Shown: piece after piece, positions 63,001 to 64,000 of the stretch
Layout: each line of letters opens with the position of its first letter
How positions within the stretch are numbered: the first letter of the stretch is position 1
Origin: Fratercula arctica
Lineage: Eukaryota; Chordata; Aves; Charadriiformes; Alcidae
Assembly (NCBI GenBank): GCA_947846985.1
Contig: CANTUZ010000001.1
Coordinates: forward strand, 188,589,455-188,653,454
Reading direction: 5' to 3'
Length of the DNA: 64,000 nt
Notes under the pieces: model-generated
What the model was told of the DNA's origin: nothing
Databases searched by the model: none
The model's input: the letters and a program-made list of their open reading frames with translations, nothing else
Position numbers and translations under genes: made by a program

Positions 63001-64000
63001 GGTTTCAAATTAGATTGTCAAATACTGATTTTTTTTAATTTTAAATTAAACACCTCAAGTACAAAACCGGCTGATAGGAAATATAGAAATGTGGTTGTCA
63101 GAGCAAGAAAATCAGTATGTCAAAGACGTGAGAAATAAAGATTGTCAGGCGACATAAACTTGACAACTGTTGTCCTGACCTGGCTTGTTATGACAGCCAG
63201 AAAACACGGTATGCACTTAGCTGACAGAAATAAGAGGAACGGCTGTCTATGAGAAACTCAACATGAGATACCAGGAACCTACGGTGAGTCATAACAGCTT
63301 TATCGTGAAGCTGATTCCCTTTGAGTGCACAATACCTTTAACTTCTCTATGTCCACAGATTACTTACACGTCTCTCAGATTATCTGATAAGAGAAACTGC
63401 ATGGAAACAAACAAAATTCATTCCTTACTGCACACAAAAGCAACTATTTTATGCTAATACATATTATATTTTATCTGCTGGGTTTCCACTTTAAATTCAC
63501 TTCCTACGTAACATTCCCTATATTCTCAAGGAAATACTCTGTTTTAAGATTGTGGTTTTGGTGAAGAGGAACTTCCCTTAAACCTCTTGAAGTACTTCTG
63601 GAAGTTATTAAAAGTGTGTCTACCTTTAGTTTTACCAAAATGGTCTCTTTGGTTTAATTATTCTGCTGTACAAATTCCTGATTAAAAATATCTTGCAAAA
63701 GGAGAAAAGGTTTTGGATATAAATAGGAAAATAGAGTAAGCATGTGCACAGCTATACATTTTCTCCTATCTCTTGAGAAAATGATGGGTTAAGCTTGGTG
63801 GGGGAGTGATACTTTCAGTAGGGACATTTATAAATTTCAAGTTGTTAGCTGTACCAGCTAACTGAAATAAAAGCTCTAGAGAGTAAAATGTAAATGGTCT
63901 GATGAACTGGAGGATAATTATTAGCTCTTCACTGTAAGGATATTGTTTAGCATGGACTATTTCCAAAGTCTCCAAAGTTCAAAGGAAATCTTGGAGCATT
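60031..64000. other. Unique non-coding DNA
   Basis: About 4 kb of AT-rich DNA with no recognisable gene or transposon. It includes a (TTTG)n run at 60752-60780 and a T-rich patch near 62580-62610. Confidence 0.55.
60752..60780. repeat. (TTTG)n simple repeat
   Basis: About seven TTTG-like units with one CTTG interruption. Confidence 0.8.

Noticed and set aside
1..64000. CRISPR arrays, operons, phage or prokaryotic systems
   Set aside because: No regularly spaced repeats, no compact gene clusters and no ribosome-binding-site pattern. All recognisable elements are avian retroelements.
1..64000. tRNA, rRNA or microRNA genes
   Set aside because: No convincing cloverleaf, rRNA block or conserved microRNA hairpin was recognised by eye. 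The hairpins at 26939 and 35080 are too short for microRNA precursors.

Overview
The window looks like nuclear DNA from a bird, and I see no convincing host gene in it. The evidence for a bird is direct: at least seven fragments of the chicken-repeat-1 (CR1) LINE family, some still carrying the octamer-like 3' tail (ATTCTATG/ATTCTGTG type), and four long terminal repeats of avian endogenous-retrovirus type. The solo LTR at 57.9-58.5 kb closely resembles a class III (ERVL-like) LTR that I recall as abundant in Neoaves, so a non-galliform bird is my best guess; that rests on memory and not on a search. The background is AT-rich, with short chance ORFs in every frame. The only ORFs whose protein I recognise belong to CR1 ORF2.

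Layout. 1-5.7 kb: unique AT-rich DNA with an (AAAC)n run and a poly-G tract. 5.7-6.0 kb: a very old CR1 3' fragment (+). 10.3-10.6 kb: CR1 3' end (-). 15.06-17.15 kb: a nested-looking cluster made of an LTR (+), a CR1 3' end (-) and a related LTR (-). 20.3-20.75 kb: CR1 3' end (-). 26.3-26.7 kb: an old, internally deleted CR1 (+) followed by a (TG)n run. 27.75-28.53 kb: a third LTR (+) of the same family as the 15-17 kb pair. 28.5-47.46 kb: about 19 kb almost free of recognisable transposons, holding one degraded ancient palindromic repeat, a 14-bp-arm inverted repeat and a compound direct/inverted duplication at 45.2 kb. 47.46-49.29 kb: CR1 (-) in which the endonuclease part is joined directly to the C-terminal part of ORF2, with the reverse transcriptase lost. 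49.3-57.9 kb: unique DNA with an ancient palindromic repeat. 57.87-58.47 kb: a complete solo LTR with perfect 5-bp target-site duplications. 58.73-60.03 kb: CR1 (+) carrying reverse transcriptase and C-terminus, with an intact 3' end. 60.03-64 kb: unique AT-rich DNA.

Nothing here works together as a pathway, operon or defence system. The window reads as a gene desert or the inside of a very large intron, colonised at low density by retroelements of several ages. I found no evidence of a previously undescribed biological system. The points most worth a second look are the RT-less CR1 derivative, the template-switch-like duplication at 45.2 kb, the two ancient palindromic repeats, the inverted LTR cluster and the transposon-poor 19-kb stretch.
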